64,000 bases of DNA from Dromiciops gliroides (GCF_019393635.1 NC_057864.1:469758617-469822616), one strand, 5' to 3'. Positions 20,838 through 32,622 are shown, numbered from the stretch's first letter. A program made the numbers and translations. The notes: a model not told the origin generated them from the letters alone.

Positions 20838-21036
20838 TAGGGCAGCTAGGTGGTGCAGTGGATAAAAAAACCCTCTTCTTTGTTTGTTTGTTTTTTTAGT
20901 GAGGCAATTGGGGTTAAGTGACTTGCCCAGGGTCACACAGCTAGTAAGTGTTATGTGTCTGAGGCTGGATTTGAACTCAGGTACTCCTGACTCCAGGGCC
21001 GGTGTTCTATCCACTGTGCCACCTAGCTGCCCCTAA
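20838..21036 (-). mobile_element. minus CORE-SINE inserted in a plus SINE head
   Basis: A plus head fragment (20838-20866) ends at GTGGATAAAAAAACCCTCTT. A complete minus copy follows at about 20881-21034, flanked by AAAAAACYCTCTTCTTT. Confidence 0.8.
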
Positions 21037-21202
21037 AAAACTCTCTTCTTTAAAGATTCATTAATGTTTAAATCTATGTTTAGTGGGAAAAATTAATAAT
21101 TTAGGTGAATTTTTAAAAATACTTCAAGAAGTGAAAAACTATTTGGTTATCAACTTCAGATATATTCTAAAATTAGTTACATGGGTTTAAAGAATAGATT
21201 GA

Positions 21203-21355
21203 AGGGTAGCTAGGTGGTGCAGTGGATAAAGCACTGGCCCTGGATTCAGAAGTACCTGAGTTCAAATTCGGCCTCAGACACTTGACACTTACTAGCTGTG
21301 TGACCTTGGGCAAGTCACTTAACCCTCATTACCCTGCCAAAAATAAAATAAAATA
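21203..21355 (+). mobile_element. CORE-SINE
   Basis: Plus copy of the GATTCAGAAG / CTTGACACTT type with an AATAAAATAAAATAATAAAT tail. Confidence 0.88.
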
Positions 21356-21872
21356 ATAAATAGTGATGACAATGATCTCAATGATAACAAGGAATCTTTG
21401 GTGACCAGATCTTCCTTCTATTGAGCTGAATTCTGCCCCCTGCAACTTCAACCCATCTGCCTTAGCTCTGTGCTCCAGAGCAGAGACATCAAATATTGGC
21501 CTGCTCTCCCCTCTCCCCAGGGTAGTCGGAACCATGGAATTGAAGAAGGTGATGGAAATATTCAACAAAATCAATGAAAATACAATTGAATAGAAATCAT
21601 ATTGGTATGGGATTTTCCAAGTCAGTGTGTGGCTGGTAGAGGGCCTTATGGATGGTTTCGTGGTCCAGTTTCTCCTTGAGTTTGACACCCTGGCTCCAGA
21701 ACATAGCAGAATAAAGCTAGATGGAAAGAGGGCATCCCTTCAGATATTGAAAGGAAACTATCATGTCTCTCTCCCCCAGCTTTTCTTTCCTTTAGCCTAA
21801 ATAGCATCAGCAGTTACTTGTCCTCCTTATGACATATTTTCAAATTCCCTCAAAATCTTGGTCATCTTTCTT

Positions 21873-22020
21873 TTGGGGGGGGGGGCAGGGCAGTGAGGGT
21901 TAAGTGACTTGCCCAGGGTCACACAGCTAGTTAAGTGTCAAGTGTCTGAGACCAGATTTGAACTCAGGTCCTCCTGAATTCAAGACCAGTGCTTTATCCA
22001 CTGCACCACCTAGCTGTCCC
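21873..22020 (-). mobile_element. CORE-SINE
   Basis: Minus copy with G-run in the tail region; short TSD near TCATCTTTC. Confidence 0.87.
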
Positions 22021-22141
22021 ACATCTTCCTTTTGATTTACAGAGAATAGCAAGTTAAAATCGCTTAAATTATGTACTTCAGTAAAATTATTGATATAATA
22101 TTTTATGTAGCATAGGGTACCCTTAAGAATGAAGGACCACA

Positions 22142-22250
22142 AGGAGCAGCTAGGTGGCACAGTGGATAATCTGGCCTCAGACACTTGACACTTGCTAGCT
22201 GTGTGACCCTGGGCAAGTCACTTAACCCTCATTGCCCTGCAAAAAAAAAA
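22142..22250 (+). mobile_element. CORE-SINE with internal deletion, tail expanded into microsatellite
   Basis: Head is intact to GTGGATAA, then about 40 bases are missing (to TCTGGCCTCAGAC), then the normal 3' end. The A-rich tail runs into the tetranucleotide array. TSD GAATGAAGGACCACA at 22127-22141 and 22488-22502. Confidence 0.92.
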
Positions 22251-22346
22251 AGAAAGAAAGGAAGGAAGGAAGGAAGGAAGGAAGGAAGGAAGGAAGGAAG
22301 GAAGGAAGGAAGGAAGGAAGGAAGGAAGGAAGGAAGGAAGGAAGAA

Positions 22347-22441
<95 letters not shown>

Positions 22442-22487
22442 GAAGAAAGAAAGGAAGGAAGAAAGAAAGGAAGAAAGAAAGAAAGAG
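22250..22487. repeat. (GGAA)n then (GAAA)n microsatellite
   Basis: About 90 bases of GGAA units, then about 100 bases of GAAA units, then mixed units. It lies entirely between a SINE's 3' end and that SINE's downstream TSD. Confidence 0.97.
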
Positions 22488-22716
22488 GAATGAAGGACCA
22501 CAGAGTGAAATGTTAATAGTTGGTGGTAGCAAATTAGCACTTAGCACAGTGCCTGGTACATAGTAGATGCTTAATGCAAGTTTATTGATTGGTTGATAAG
22601 AGTGGTCTCTAAGCCAAAATTAGGTTCTTATTTCATAGTTCCTTGTGGGTCTTAGAGACTGAAGTCCAAGTTCTATGATTAAAGCAACCTAGTATTATGT
22701 AGAGCCTTTTACATTT

Positions 22717-22859
22717 TTTCCCCCCACAGGGCAATGGGGGTTAAGTGACTTGCCCAGGGTCACACAGCTAGTAAGTGTTAAGTGTCTGAAGCCGAATTTG
22801 AACTCAGATCCTCCTGAATCCAGGGCTGGTGCTTTATCCACTGTGCCACCTAGCTGCCC
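22717..22859 (-). mobile_element. CORE-SINE
   Basis: TSD GAGCCTTTTAYATTTT on both sides. Confidence 0.93.
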
Positions 22860-22899
22860 GAGCCTTTTATATTTTAATACTAATAAGTACCTTTTTATA

Positions 22900-23090
22900 T
22901 GTTACTTTGTTTTTTAAAATTTTATTTTATTTTAAATTTTTTTCCAATTACATGTAAAGGTTTTTTTTTAAGTTCCAAATTTTTCTCCCACCCTCCTTTC
23001 CCTTCCCCCTCCTGAGACTAGCAATCGATCTGATCTAGGTTATACATGACAATATGATAGATACTTTGTTCTGGGATCTCATTAGTTTGG
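22900..23090 (-). mobile_element. L1 3'-UTR fragment
   Basis: TTTCCAATTACATGTAAAGG, AGTTCCAAATTTTTCTCCCA, GATCTAGGTTATACATG: reverse of the L1 3' UTR seen at 4221. Confidence 0.8.
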
Positions 23091-23224
23091 AAAACCTATT
23101 GATAACTTGTCCTCTGAAAGATAGAGCCAGTCCACCCAACATGTTGAGGGCTTTCTTTTAGATTTCTTTATTCTGTCTAGATGACAGCAGAGCCCTAAGA
23201 CTGTCCATCAGTGACCCTTTACTC

Positions 23225-23775
23225 TTTTAAAAATATATTTTTTTATTTTTTTAACCATAAAAGTGTTTTATTATTTTCCAGTTACATGGAAAGATAGTTT
23301 TCAACATTTATTTTCATAAGATTTTTCGTTCCAGGGGCAGCTAGGTGGCGCAGTAGATAGAGCACTGGCCCTAGATTCAGGAGTACCTGAGTTCAAATCC
23401 GGCCTCAGACACTTAACACTAGCTGTGTGACCCTGGGCAAGTCACTGAACCCCAACTGCCTCACCAAAAAAAAAAAGAGATTTTTAGTTCCAAATTTTTC
23501 TCCCTCCCTCCCTTCCCTACTGCCTCCCCAAGACAGAAAGCAATCTGATATAGGTTATATATGTACAATCACATTAAACATATTTTTGCATTAGTCATGT
23601 TGTGAAAGAAGAATCAGAACAAAAGGGGAAAACCTCAAATAAGAAAAAGTAAAAACAAAAGTAGAAACAGTATGGTTAAATCTGCATTCAGAATCCACAG
23701 TTCTTTTTTCTGGATGTGGAGAATATCTTCCATCATGAGTTCTTTGGAATTGTCTTGGATCATTGCATTGCTGGA
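23225..23775 (-). mobile_element. L1 3' end
   Basis: Reverse L1 3' UTR and last part of ORF2 (TTCCAGTTACATGGAAAGAT, CAATCTGATATAGGTTATAT, 'catgagttctttggaattgtc'), split by a SINE. Confidence 0.88.
23334..23477 (+). mobile_element. CORE-SINE nested in L1
   Basis: Flanked by AGATTTTTMGTTCC on both sides, within the minus L1. Confidence 0.92.
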
Positions 23776-24121
23776 CCCCTCACTCTTGACACATAACCAG
23801 CTCAAACCCTTTTCCAGAAAACATTTCCTTGATGATATCTTTTATGCAGTTTCTTCCTTGAATGTGTTCATGCGTAATGATGCTGCAGCCTACTCACTTG
23901 TATCTTGTCCTCTGTCTCTCTGGGGGAAATCATCAACTTTAACTCTTCACTAACTGTCTTGGTCTCTGCCTTGTAACCAGAAGGGACCATGAAGAATAAA
24001 GGTGTTGTTTTTTTCAATGGGTTTTTGAACTTGAGTTCATCAAAAGCAGCATGCAGTTTCCCAAATGGCCCACCTTCTTTGTGCTAGTTCATCTTGGGCC
24101 TGGTTCAAGATGAAATGAGAG

Positions 24122-24278
24122 GGGGCAGCTAGGTGGCAGCTAAGTGGTGCAGTAGATAGAGCACTGGCCTTAGATTCAGGAGGACCTGAGTTCAAATCAA
24201 GCTTCAGACACTTGACACTTACTAGCTGTGTGACCCTGGACAAGTCACTTAACCCTCATTGCCCTGGGGGAAAAAAAA
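24122..24278 (+). mobile_element. CORE-SINE with duplicated head
   Basis: The head repeats (GCAGCTAGGTGGCAGCTAAG), an 11-base internal duplication. TSD AGATGAAATGAGAG. Confidence 0.92.
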
Positions 24279-24622
24279 GATGAAATGAGAGATAATTTGA
24301 TTCAATACCCTCCTGATTCTGAGACATAAGCCAGAAAGAGGTGTACTCACAAAGGGTATTTGTCATGTTAAAGGGTCTAGTGAGCAGCAGAGTCCAAGAA
24401 GAAAAGGAGTTCTTTCTCCATGGGGAGGTCCTCTAAGGGCTCTTCATTATATAGTACACATCCCAAATATCACAGAACGTTGTAATCACTTTGGAGTGTT
24501 CCAAGTAGATACAGAGAGTGCCAATTGTCTAGATTTCGACAGGAAGTTGGATGGACTCCTAGAGCTGTTTCATCAAGATTTTCATCTTAGACACTGGACA
24601 TGTATAAAGAAAGGATCCCACA

Positions 24623-24788
24623 GGGGCAGCTAGGTGGTGCAGTGGATAGAGCACCTGCCCTGGAGTCAGGAGTACCTGAGTTCGAATCTGGCCTCAGACA
24701 CTTACCACTTACTAGCTGTGTGACCCTGGGCAAGTCACTTAACCCCCATTGCCTCACTAAAAAAAACAAATTAAAAATAAAAAAAAAG
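24623..24788 (+). mobile_element. CORE-SINE
   Basis: TSD AAGGATCCCACA on both sides. Confidence 0.94.
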
Positions 24789-24866
24789 AAAGGATCCCAC
24801 AGTTGGATACATGATCGATTTGCTCCTGAGAAATTCTATCTAAACTGTATTTTTGTAAGTTAATTT

Positions 24867-25009
24867 TTTTTTTGTGGGACAATGGGGGTTAAGTGACTTG
24901 CCCAGGGTCACACAGCCAGTAAGTGTCAAGTGTCTGAGGCCGGATTTGAATTCAGGAACTCCTGAATCCAGGGCTGGTGCTTTATCCACTGTGCCACCTA
25001 GCCACCCCC
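24867..25009 (-). mobile_element. CORE-SINE
   Basis: TSD AAGTTAAT; head reads CACCTAGCCACCCC. Confidence 0.9.
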
Positions 25010-25211
25010 AAGTTAATCTTTAAAACAAATGAAAGGAATTTAATGTTTGAAAGTCATTCTACTGTTCTACTATAAAGTGAAGACTCCTGTCACGTTTAGA
25101 ATTACTTCTTGAAATCTTGATTATTTTTAGAAAAATTCACATTTTTGTATACCAGTTTTGCTTTCAGAACAAGACACAAAGGCATGGCTCTACTACATTA
25201 TACTGAATTTT

Positions 25212-25361
25212 GTTGTTTTTTTGTGGGGGGGCAGGGCAAGGAGGGCTAAGTGACTTGCCCAAGGCCATACAGCTAGTGTCAAGTGTCTGAGGCTAGATTT
25301 GAACTCAGGTCCTCCTGAATCCAAGACCAGTGGTTTATCCACTGTGCCATCTAGTTGTCCC
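25212..25361 (-). mobile_element. CORE-SINE
   Basis: TSD TATACTGAATTTT on both sides; minus copy with G-run. Confidence 0.93.
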
Positions 25362-25364
25362 TAT

Positions 25365-27045
25365 ACTGAATTTTATATAGTTATCTTGCTGTTCCACAAT
25401 TTATAAACCTAGGAATTGATATGATATACAATACTTTCTTTACAGAATGTTCAGGACCCTTAGCCAAACCAAGAATTGGCAAATTTCCTTGACTTATATT
25501 TTTTGTATTTTCTTTATTCCAGTAAATTTACTTCTCCATTTGTTCAACTACTGCTTGTGTTGAATCCTTGGTTGTATCATTGCATATATTTGTCTTACTA
25601 CATGTTCAGCCTTCCTTTTAGACCAGCCTTTGCTGGGGGCACCTTTGCCCAGACTCAGAAACGTCTCTGGCAGGAGTTGGTGATTCACCCTGAGCTACAG
25701 AGCAGAATCCAAGGTCACACAGTTTCCTCTTCTCTCCAATGACAGCTCTCCATCTCCTATCTCCAGTCTAGAGGAGCCTATTCTAATCAATATCTGGAGG
25801 AGCCACCTTCCTAGCTCACACCTAAGCACTGCCTGGGGCCTCAACTGAAATTGCTTCCTTACAACAGCTCCTCTGCTACAAAGCCCTGTCTAAACAGCTT
25901 CTACAACTTCCTCTGTTGCTCTCCTCCCCGGTGCTGGATGGATGTCCGACTGACCAAGGGCTGCTGGTTCATTGATGAACAAATGATAGTTCATGGAAAA
26001 ATGGATGCTTCCAGCAGCCCCTCATTACCATTTCAGCTACCTATTAAATATCTGGAAACTATGAATAATGACATAGAGCAACTCTTTTCTATTCAATCAT
26101 ATTTATTGAACTTTTAAAATATCTGTAGTTTTCTTGTTTTCCCCGACTAAATCCTTACTCGTGATAGTTTCAACATGCCACAGAACACTGGGTACCCACT
26201 ATCAAGTTTTTCCCATAACAACCTTTGTGAATGAGTTTATTAGCACACAAATACCTTCAAATTTACTTAGGTTGTTACTGTAACCCAGTTGTTATCTCAG
26301 GTGACTGAGCGGGTTCCCTGGCCAGAGCTGTGTGAATAAGCAAACTCTCCCAACAGAGGGACCCAAGTCCACTGCTGATCTCTTTACTTAGCTCTGGATT
26401 CCTTTTGTACACCTGCCTGCCAAAGTTGAAAGTTGGAATCACTGGGGTTTTGCCCCAGAGTACTCACCTGGTTGGGTGCCAGCCTCCCTCTGCTCCTCCT
26501 TCTTCCACCCCAGGGCCAAACTATCTATCCCACCCCCACAAGGTTCATAGGCTCACTGATTTACAGTTGTAACCACTGTTAACAAACACTTCTTCAGCCA
26601 AGATTTCTTGGTTTTACATTCCTTCCATTACTGGTGTTCACTGGAATCTAACTTTCTCTGGAAGACACCCTATCTCTTGGCACATCCTCCAAGACTTTTC
26701 CTTCTCTCACCACCACCAGCCTGGACACAAAGGGGCAAGAGGAGTAATGGGAATATTTTTGCCTCCCCCCCTTTTCACTTTCAGACCCTCCCTCTACCTC
26801 CATTACTCATTCATTCCCTCTCTCCTCTAAAATTCACTTCACCTTGTTCAGATCCTTGTTAGTGTCATCAGGAGCCTTCAAGTCACTCTCCCTCAGCAGT
26901 AGGTTCAGTAACTGGGTCATAGTCTTCTTCTTCAGCCCAACCCCCATGGCTTGACCCAGACAAGCCATCCTTGTACTGCATGACTCAATGACTCATCTTC
27001 AATGGATCATCAATCACTCAGGCCAATAGTACTCTCTACCTCAAT
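25365..27045. other. gene-free stretch in presumed PSPH leader intron
   Basis: 1.7 kb without young SINEs. Pyrimidine-rich around 26590-26860, perhaps an old LINE remnant. No gene signal recognised. Confidence 0.4.
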
Positions 27046-27047
27046 CA

Positions 27048-27300
27048 ATAATAAGAACAGTTCGCATTTACAGAGTACTTTAAAGTTTGCAAAGTACTTC
27101 TCATACATTATCTCATTTTATTCTCATAACCCTGTGAGGTAAGAGCTAATATTATCATCACCACATTATACATGATGAAACTGAGGCTCAGGAGGGTTAA
27201 ACAATTTGCCTAGGATAACACAGCTAGTAAGGATCGGTGGCAGGATTCAAACCCAAATCTTGCTGATTCCAGTGTTCAATGCTGTATTCACTATACAAAA
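27048..27300 (-). mobile_element. MIR, nearly complete
   Basis: GCATTTACAGAGTACTTTAA, CATTATCTCATTTTATTCTC, GATGAAACTGAGGCTCAGG, CACAGCTAGTAAGGATC: full reverse MIR order. Confidence 0.8.
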
Positions 27301-27542
27301 CTGTTTCAACATCTCAGGAATGTTATCATCAGTCATCTCACTGTGGTGTCCCAGGCGAGCCCATCCCTTCCACAAGGACATGTAGTCAAACTTTACAGTT
27401 TGGTAAGGAATTGAAAAACATGCTGACCTCATGGAAAGAGTATGAGATGTTATTTCACTTCCAGACTGTGTCACTCCTTACATCTAGGTCTATGTTTGTT
27501 TGTTTGTTTTTAAATATCATGGTATTGGTCTTTATTTTATTT

Positions 27543-27685
27543 TGTTTTTATGGGGGCAATGAGGGTTAAGTGACTTGCCCAAGGTCACACAGCTAGTAAG
27601 TATCAAGTGTCTGAGGCTGCATTTGAACTCAGGTCCTCCTTAATCCAGCTCAGTGCTTTATCCACTGCACCACCTAACTATCCCC
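27543..27685 (-). mobile_element. CORE-SINE
   Basis: Minus copy ending CACCTAACTATCCCC, adjacent to another minus copy. Confidence 0.87.
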
Positions 27686-27694
27686 TTTATGATC

Positions 27695-27828
27695 TTTTTT
27701 TTTTTTTTTTTGGTGAGGCAATTGGGGTTAAGTGACTTGTTCAGGGTCACACAGCTAAGTGTCAAGTGTCTGAGATCAGATTTGAACTCAAGGACTTCTG
27801 ACTCCAGGGCTGGTGCTCTATCCACTCC
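27695..27828 (-). mobile_element. CORE-SINE, head missing
   Basis: Minus copy that ends at GTGCTCTATCCACT. TYTATGATCTTTT on both sides supports a 5'-truncated insertion. Confidence 0.85.
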
Positions 27829-28022
27829 CTCTATGATCTTTTAAGCACCTTAAGTTTACCATAATGTCTTGGTCTGTCCTCTCCCCCAGTTAAAAAATGG
27901 TAGTCCCTACAAATCACACATGGGCAGACGGCCCACATCTCCAATTGTGGATGCGAACATCTCTCTGGGCTCCTGGGTATGCTCAGGCAGCTCACCCGGT
28001 GTAGTAGCCACTCTCTTTCCAT

Positions 28023-28135
28023 AGGCCCCTAGTTGGCATAGTGGATAGTGAGGGATGGACTTGGAGTGAGAAAGACCTGAGCTGAAATCTTAGACACTGA
28101 TACCTGTGTGACCTTTCCTCATCTGAAAATGAAAG
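28023..28135 (+). mobile_element. CORE-SINE remnant, old
   Basis: CCCCTAGTTGGCATAGTGG ... AAGACCTGAGCTGAAATC, diverged and shortened. Confidence 0.6.
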
Positions 28136-28159
28136 CCCCTCCCCCCTGCCCCGGCTTTG

Positions 28160-28475
28160 GGAATTTTCTCTGGCTGTCCCCCATCCCTTGAATACTCCTC
28201 ATCTCTGCCTCCAGACTTCCTTCAAGTCCCAGCTAAAACCCCACCTTCAGCAAGAAGCTTTTCCTGGTCCTCCCTAATCTCAGTGCTGCCCCTGTGAGAT
28301 GATTTCTAATTTATCTTGTTGGTAGGTAATCCTTGTGTTCCTCATTAGACTGGGAACTCCTTGAGGGCAGGGAGCGTCTTTTGCCTCTCTCTGAATCTCC
28401 AGAGTTCACCAAAGTGCTGAAGTGCCCAGCACGTAGCAGGCACCGAATAAATGCTTGTTGACTTGATCTGTTACA
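28160..28475 (+). mobile_element. L2 3' end
   Basis: CTTCAAGTCCCAGCTAAAAC, GAACTCCTTGAGGGCAGGGA, GCACCGAATAAATGCTTGTT: the characteristic L2 3' region. Confidence 0.75.
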
Positions 28476-28561
28476 GCACCTGCCTTACAGGTTGTTGGGA
28501 GGATCAAATGAGGAAGCGCCAATAAAAGTGCTTTGCGCATTTTAAAGTGGAATAGAAACGC

Positions 28562-29950
28562 TACCTATTATTTTATTATTATTTCCCGAATACTTTTTCC
28601 AATGTCTTCCCCTCCCCCTCAAGGAGTTCAGAGCAGTGTGCTGTCCTCTCCGGGTAAGTTACAATACTTCTTTCTGTCTTCTTTTCTAGAAAATGAGGGG
28701 GTTACGTCAAGTGACCTCTAAGAGTCCTGGCAGCTTTAACATTCACAAAGTCTGGAGTCAGGACCTGGCCTTTTTCTTTTGGGGGGGGAGGTTAGTTCCT
28801 GGTCTTTGAGAAGACAAGAGTACACATTTAGGACTGTATTTGCTTTATTGCGAAAGAAAACGATCAAATCCTTTCTCTTCAGTGACCCTCCCTCCCTGTG
28901 CCCCCAGGGGCTAGCTTTTCCAATTCTCACCCAAGTTGGCTCACTTGGTTTAAGGTCATTGAACTTCCCTGTTGAGTCCTGTACAAAAAGGAGGTAGAAA
29001 CCATGCTGTTTCTGACTTTGGGGAAAGAATGCTGTACCGCGCGGTCTGCTGGTCCTCACCAACCAACAGGAGAAGGAGTAGGGTGGTGCTAAGGGAGCCA
29101 CTCCCTCCAAGAGGCAGGGCTACGGGGTCTCTTCTAAACAGGTTTCAGACCTTCGAGATCCTGGAGGCTTTGGTTTAGGAAGGCATTATGCAAAAATCCC
29201 CCAAGCTTGCTCAGCAGATCTGAAATGAGCATTTATTAAAGTCAGCTTTCTCCCAGAAGGGTCATCTTCTTCGGATCCCCAGCATGTGACTGGAAGTCCA
29301 GACTGAAGCTTCATTCCTCTGCAGCCGGAAGGATTCACACAGGGGCTTCGGTACTCTGTAAGTCGAGAGGCATGCATGTACTGATCTTCTCTTACAGGAC
29401 ACTGGACTGCACTCATGCCCTCAGATCGACCTGGCTTGGAAATTCTGTAGAGCCAGAAATGAGGGGCAGTGTCTGGGATTTCAGGACTTCCTCCATTCAT
29501 GAGTGGATCTGTTGATTTCTCCAGCTTGGATTTCTCCTCACTCTGTCTGCCTGTTAATTTCAGGATGAATGAATGATGCAATCCTATGTGAGAGAGCCAT
29601 CAGCCCACTATGGGGGTGGTGGTGGTGGTGTAAAATCCCTAGAGTCTGGTGCTAAGACTCCGATAATTGAATACCTTGGACTCCCTCCTTCCACCCTATT
29701 AGCATTTAAACCGTAGTTTTAATATTTTTGTCCACTGTGGCCATTGGTACAAAAAGTCAACTGGTGGGTTGCACATTCATTCATTCAATGGATAGCATTC
29801 TCTTTCCCTTTACTTATGTCTGGGGCAGGAATACTTGTGGGTTGATTAATGTTATGGGAGAGCAAAGAAGAAATTAGTTCGACACCTTGTGTGTTTTATC
29901 ACAATCCCTAGGTACGTTTTCAGTGTCATAATAAGGAGAGGCTCCCAGTA
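28562..29950. other. gene-free stretch, repeat-poor
   Basis: No young SINE for about 1.4 kb. Minus-strand open frames of 124 codons (28736-29110) and 131 codons (29186-29581) are discussed under findings. Neither matches a protein I know. Confidence 0.4.
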
Positions 29951-29954
29951 GAAA

Positions 29955-30240
29955 GAAGGTTGACTGTGGAGTCTGGAAGACACCGGTTTAGGCTCTGACT
30001 TTGACACAAATTAGCAGTGTGCCAACAAATGATTCACTTAATCTCGCTAACCCTATAAATTGTCGGTATGGAGCAACAATAATGACAAAGAGTGCAATCC
30101 TGTACAGTTCAAAGCCATCGGGCAAACTGAGAGACAGCAAGGCACTGGGGATGGGGTCTTGTCTGTCATCTGGATGACTTCGGTTCAAATTCTTCCTTCA
30201 ATACCGGCTGTCATTTCACCTTTTTAATGCCCATTTTCTT
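29955..30240 (+). mobile_element. MIR remnants, old
   Basis: GTGGAGTCTGGAAGACACCG, GATTCACTTAATCTCGC and CATTTTCTTGTCTGCAAAAT fit one or two decayed MIR copies. Confidence 0.4.
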
Positions 30241-30659
30241 GTCTGCAAAATGGTCCCTTTCAACCATAAATGTATAAACCTCTCTGTGAAGTTGGGGAAA
30301 TGAAAAGGGTGTTTGTTGCAGGTTGAATGTTTCATTAATTCCCTAGGAGATTCTGAAGGATTCTGGGCAGTTAAGCTAGAGTTGAGTAACACCTGGGTCA
30401 TAGGTACCTCCTGGCAGCTCCAAGACCTCTAAAGCCCACAGTTAAATATAACACTCACTTTGGCTAAAAATTGACAACGCCGGGGGAATGAAAGGACAAA
30501 AACAAAACGGGCCCTGCCCTCAGGAAGTTTACAGTCTTTTGCCCTGGTTTGACCAAGGAAGCTTTTCAAGGGCTTCATCAGTAATTCAGAGGGTCTCCTT
30601 CCTCAATTCATTTAAATATTATGATCCCCTCACCCCCGGCCCCGCTGGATCTGATTTCC

Positions 30660-30812
30660 TTTTTTTTTTTTTTTTTTGGCGGGGTGATGGGGGTTAAGTG
30701 ACTTGCCCAGGGTCACACAGCTAGTAAGTGTCAAGTGTCTGAGGCCAGATTTGAACTCAGGTCCTCCTGAATCCAGGGCCAGTGCTTTATCCACTGCGCC
30801 ACCTAGCTGCCC
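30660..30812 (-). mobile_element. CORE-SINE
   Basis: TSD CTGGATCTGATTTCC on both sides. Confidence 0.94.
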
Positions 30813-31212
30813 TGGATCTGATTTCCAAAGAAATGCCAAGCCTACCAGAAGAACCTAAGTTTTCTGACTTGGAGTTTGTAGCCATTTCTGTTACAGCTCC
30901 ACTGACCTCTGGACTGTTCTTGGAAAGTCTGAGGCTTCTTTTTGTAGCAACAGCTGGATAATACTATCAATCACTCAATTACTAAGCATTTATTTGACCC
31001 TTACTATGGGATCTACCCTCCTGGGACAGTCCTCTTGAAATCTGGGAGTTAGTTATAGCATGGGGAATGCCCTCCACTTAAAGCAGATCTTCAACTTAAT
31101 GGATAAATACTAGGTTTTTGCCTGAGCCATAGAAAGATGAAGTTACCTACCTAACTTCCCAGAAATGGGCATCAGGAGTAGGATTGGAACTCAGATCTTC
31201 CTTACTCCAAGT

Positions 31213-31335
31213 TTGGCCATTGATAATAATAGCCAGCATTCACATAGCATTTACATTTTTGCACACTGATTCACAAAGATGATCTCATTTGGTCCTAACA
31301 ACAGCTCTGGGAGGTAGGTGCTATTATTTGCAGCC
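31213..31335 (-). mobile_element. MIR fragment
   Basis: ATTCACATAGCATTTACATT, GATCTCATTTGGTCCTAAC, GGGAGGTAGGTGCTATTATT. Confidence 0.65.
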
Positions 31336-31732
31336 TCTCAGAGCTTCAAGCCCAAACCATGTGGGGAAGGGCTTCTGCTCAGCCAACTGGAAGGAAGGAA
31401 GGAAGGGCATGACTTTAGGCATGGCGGTGTCCCTTTTGGTACACCTTGTTCTCTTACAGGTGAGTACTATTTGTCATACTGAGTCTTCACCTCTCTCACC
31501 CCTGTCGTAATAAAGATAAACTAGTGAAGGTGGAAGGCATCATGGGAGAGTGGAGACAGACAGATCTGGGATGGAATCTGTGATCAATAGACATCTAGCC
31601 TTGAAGTCAGAAAGACCTGGGTTTGAGCCCTGAAAGAAAGGTCCTGGGTTTGAATACTGTCACCTGTGTGACATCAGGCTAGTGGCATAAGCTCCATGGA
31701 TCTCCATTTTCCCATCTTTAAAATTGGGGAGT

Positions 31733-31890
31733 TGGGGGCAGCTAGGTGGCACAGTGGATAAAGCACGGGCCTTGGATTCAGGAGGACCTGAGTTCAAATC
31801 TGGCCTCAGACACTTGACCCTTACTAGCTGTGTGATCCTGGGCAAGTCACTTAACCCTCATTGCCTCGCAAAATAAATAAATAAATAATT
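31733..31890 (+). mobile_element. CORE-SINE, first of a cluster
   Basis: Plus copy; flank AAAAYTGGGGAGTTG at 31718 and 31893. Confidence 0.92.
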
Positions 31891-31909
31891 GTTAAAACTG
31901 GGGAGTTGA

Positions 31910-32070
31910 GGGGCAGCTAGGTGGTACAATGGATAGAGCACCAGATCTGGAGTCAGGAGAACCTGAGTTCAAATCCGGCCTCAGACAATTAGCACATACT
32001 AGCTGCGCGACCCTAGGCAAGTCACTTAACCCCAATTGCCTCATTAAAAAAAATTTTTTAAAATAAAATA
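31910..32070 (+). mobile_element. CORE-SINE, second of cluster
   Basis: Plus copy of the GAGTCAGGA / CAATTGCCTCA type. Confidence 0.92.
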
Positions 32071-32076
32071 AAATAG

Positions 32077-32247
32077 GGGGCGGCTAGGTGGCGCAGTGGA
32101 TAAAAGCACTGGCCCTGGATTCAGGAGTACCTGAGTTCAAATCTGGCCTCAGACACTTGACACTTAACTAGCTGTGTGACCCTGGGCAAGTCACTTAACC
32201 CCCATTGCCCTGCAAAAAAAAAATAATAATAATAAAATAAAATAAAA
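32077..32247 (+). mobile_element. CORE-SINE, third of cluster
   Basis: Plus copy of the GATTCAGGA / CATTGCCCTGC type. AAAATAGGGG lies on both sides, so it entered the tail of the second copy. Confidence 0.92.
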
Positions 32248-32476
32248 TAGGGGAGTTGGAGTAGTTGACCTTCAAGGTCCTTTTCAAATCTTATCCTGTG
32301 AACCTGTCTTCCTGAACTATGGGGTAGGTTGGCTGTCTGTATTGTGGAGGGAGTTTCTATACTGGGAATCACAGATTCTGACTAGTCTTATCCCCTGAAC
32401 AACCTACTGCCTCACAGGGTTATTGTCTCTAGTCTGATTTCTGGGGAGGGCCCTTAGAACCCCCTTTATTTAAAAA

Positions 32477-32622
32477 AAAATTTTTTTGTGAGGCAATTGG
32501 AGTTAAGTGACTTGCCCAGGGTCACACAGCTAGTAAGTATCAAGTGTCTGAAGCTGGATTTGAACTCAGGTACTCCTGAATCCAGGGCCAGTGCTCTATC
32601 CACTGTGCCATTTAGCTGCCCC
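32477..32622 (-). mobile_element. CORE-SINE
   Basis: Minus copy with intact core and head (CATTTAGCTGCCCC). Confidence 0.9.

Larger units (their letters stand above)
31570..32310 (+). mobile_element. MIR split by three SINEs
   Basis: Old MIR (TAGCCTTGAAGTCAGAAAGA ... CCATTTTCCCATCTTTAAAA) resumes after the SINE cluster with GTAGTTGACCTTCAAGGTCC. Confidence 0.6.

Noticed and set aside
22185-22547. Long open frames of Lys/Glu/Arg or Phe/Leu/Ser repeats
   Set aside because: They are translations of the (GGAA)n/(GAAA)n microsatellite.
28736-29110. 124-codon minus open frame
   Set aside because: No recognisable protein features and no start or splice context.
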